In this document: positions 63,610-64,000 of the stretch, in pieces
Numbering within the stretch: the first letter of the stretch is position 1
How the letters are laid out: each line of letters begins with the position of its first letter
Source: Flavobacteriales bacterium
GTDB lineage: Bacteria > Bacteroidota > Bacteroidia > Flavobacteriales > BACL11
Direction of reading: 5' to 3'
Assembly (NCBI GenBank): GCA_028122735.1
Contig: JAOHSR010000001.1
Span: forward strand, 79,711 to 143,710
Length of the DNA: 64,000 bases
Translations under genes and position numbers: made by a program
The notes under the pieces: generated by a model
Seen by the model: only the letters and a program-made list of their open reading frames with translations
The model's database searches: none
Told to the model about the DNA's origin: nothing

Positions 63610-64000
63610 TTGGATTTAAATAAAAAAAATATAAAAGAAGTTTTTAAAAAAGTCATATTTCCAACTACTGATAAGAATTTTATTGATTTAAGTGTAATCT
63701 TAAATATTCAGCTTTTTGGTAATGAGGTTATTTTAGATATTGAGATTTCAAACCCAAGCCTACAATTTAAAAAACGCATTGAAAATATATGCGTCGAGGC
63801 TTTGCAAAAACAATTTGGGAAAACTATAGTTGTAAAGCTTAATTTTATAATTAAAAAAGTTGAAAAGGATAATAAGATAAAAGGAAATCCAATACCTGGG
63901 GTTAAAAATATTATTGCTGTTTCATCGGGTAAAGGAGGTGTAGGGAAATCTACAATTTCTGCGAATTTATCTGTCGCTTTGGTTGAGTTAGGTTATAAAG
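63610..64000 (+). CDS. Mrp/ApbC iron-sulfur carrier ATPase (partial)
   Basis: First 130 codons of a P-loop ATPase; the gene runs off the right edge. It begins with TTG at 63610 (no ATG is available before the conserved part). The N-terminal MIP18-like domain (about 5-85) is followed by the deviant Walker A 'SGKGGVGKST' at 106-115, typical of Mrp/ApbC. Family members load or carry [4Fe-4S] clusters; together with Nfu in this window it may serve IspG and the ferredoxins. Confidence 0.92.
   Translation, partial: MDLNKKNIKEVFKKVIFPTTDKNFIDLSVILNIQLFGNEVILDIEISNPSLQFKKRIENICVEALQKQFGKTIVVKLNFIIKKVEKDNKIKGNPIPGVKNIIAVSSGKGGVGKSTISANLSVALVELGYK

Noticed and set aside
1-64000. Prophage, insertion sequence, integron or plasmid features
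   Set aside because: No transposase, integrase, relaxase or phage structural gene was seen, and base composition is even throughout.

Overview
The window is AT-rich chromosomal DNA from a member of the Bacteroidota, most likely a marine-type Flavobacteriales with a compact genome. The evidence is: five proteins with C-terminal type IX secretion (T9SS) sorting domains, the family-specific promoter grammar TTTG-N18-TAnnTTTG, an HU(CCDC81)-SPOR protein, Lacal_2735-like, DUF6089 and PspC/PadR genes, the long form of IspG, and the gene order rplM-rpsI-rpsB-tsf-pyrH-frr. Genes are packed tightly. Many neighbours share 1 or 4 bases (TAATG, ATGA), and convergent genes overlap or abut. No insertion sequence, prophage, CRISPR array or rRNA is visible. 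One tRNA is present (Ser, anticodon GGA). Both edges cut genes: an ABC permease at the left and an Mrp/ApbC ATPase at the right.

Layout. 1-4.5 kb (minus): a PadR regulator and PspC-domain membrane protein, then a MacB-type ABC exporter (ATPase plus two FtsX permeases). 4.6-10.6 kb (minus): DUF502 membrane protein, a large T9SS-exported protein with a split peptide-N-glycosidase F fold and an inserted LamG domain, and ispG. 10.6-11 kb: a gene-free stretch with phased 10-bp T-tract repeats. 11-16 kb (plus): an unbroken operon of three T9SS cargo proteins, an arylsulfotransferase-like enzyme, a CotH-kinase protein with a lamin-tail domain, and a beta-propeller protein. 16-18.8 kb (plus): OmpA lipoprotein, SDR epimerase, DUF983 and two tiny membrane proteins. 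18.8-20.1 kb (minus): a four-gene operon of small proteins and one polytopic membrane protein. 20.4-31.5 kb: tRNA-Ser, asparaginase, TatD, a family 9 glycosyltransferase, thioesterase, HU-SPOR protein, an S8 protease with T9SS tail, kdsB and a TonB-dependent receptor.

31.6-46.4 kb (plus) is housekeeping: glutamate dehydrogenase, 2-amino-3-ketobutyrate CoA ligase, L13/S9/S2/EF-Ts, UMP kinase, ribosome recycling factor, an RND/MMPL exporter, rmlA, a polyprenyl synthase and the 2-oxoglutarate dehydrogenase E1 and E2 genes. 46.4-49.5 kb groups iron-sulfur and redox genes (2Fe-2S ferredoxin, ferredoxin-NADP reductase, 4Fe-4S ferredoxin, Nfu) with a gamma-carbonic anhydrase-like protein. 49.5-57.8 kb (minus) is an envelope-biogenesis run: an Omp85-like protein, nadK, DUF6089, uppS, bamA, two Skp/OmpH chaperones and murI. 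57.9-64 kb holds pdxJ, an alpha/beta hydrolase, a four-gene minus-strand cluster (MurG-like glycosyltransferase, LuxE-like acyl ligase, GNAT, PqqB-like metallohydrolase), trmB and mrp.

The most unusual part is 6.5-16 kb. It holds a PNGase F-like surface protein that keeps two of three known catalytic acids, and an adjacent operon that would put a sulfotransferase-like enzyme and a CotH-type kinase on the cell surface by T9SS. I infer a possible cell-surface or glycoconjugate modification module; nothing in the sequence proves the substrates. All calls come from reading the sequence and from memory of the families; no database search was run.
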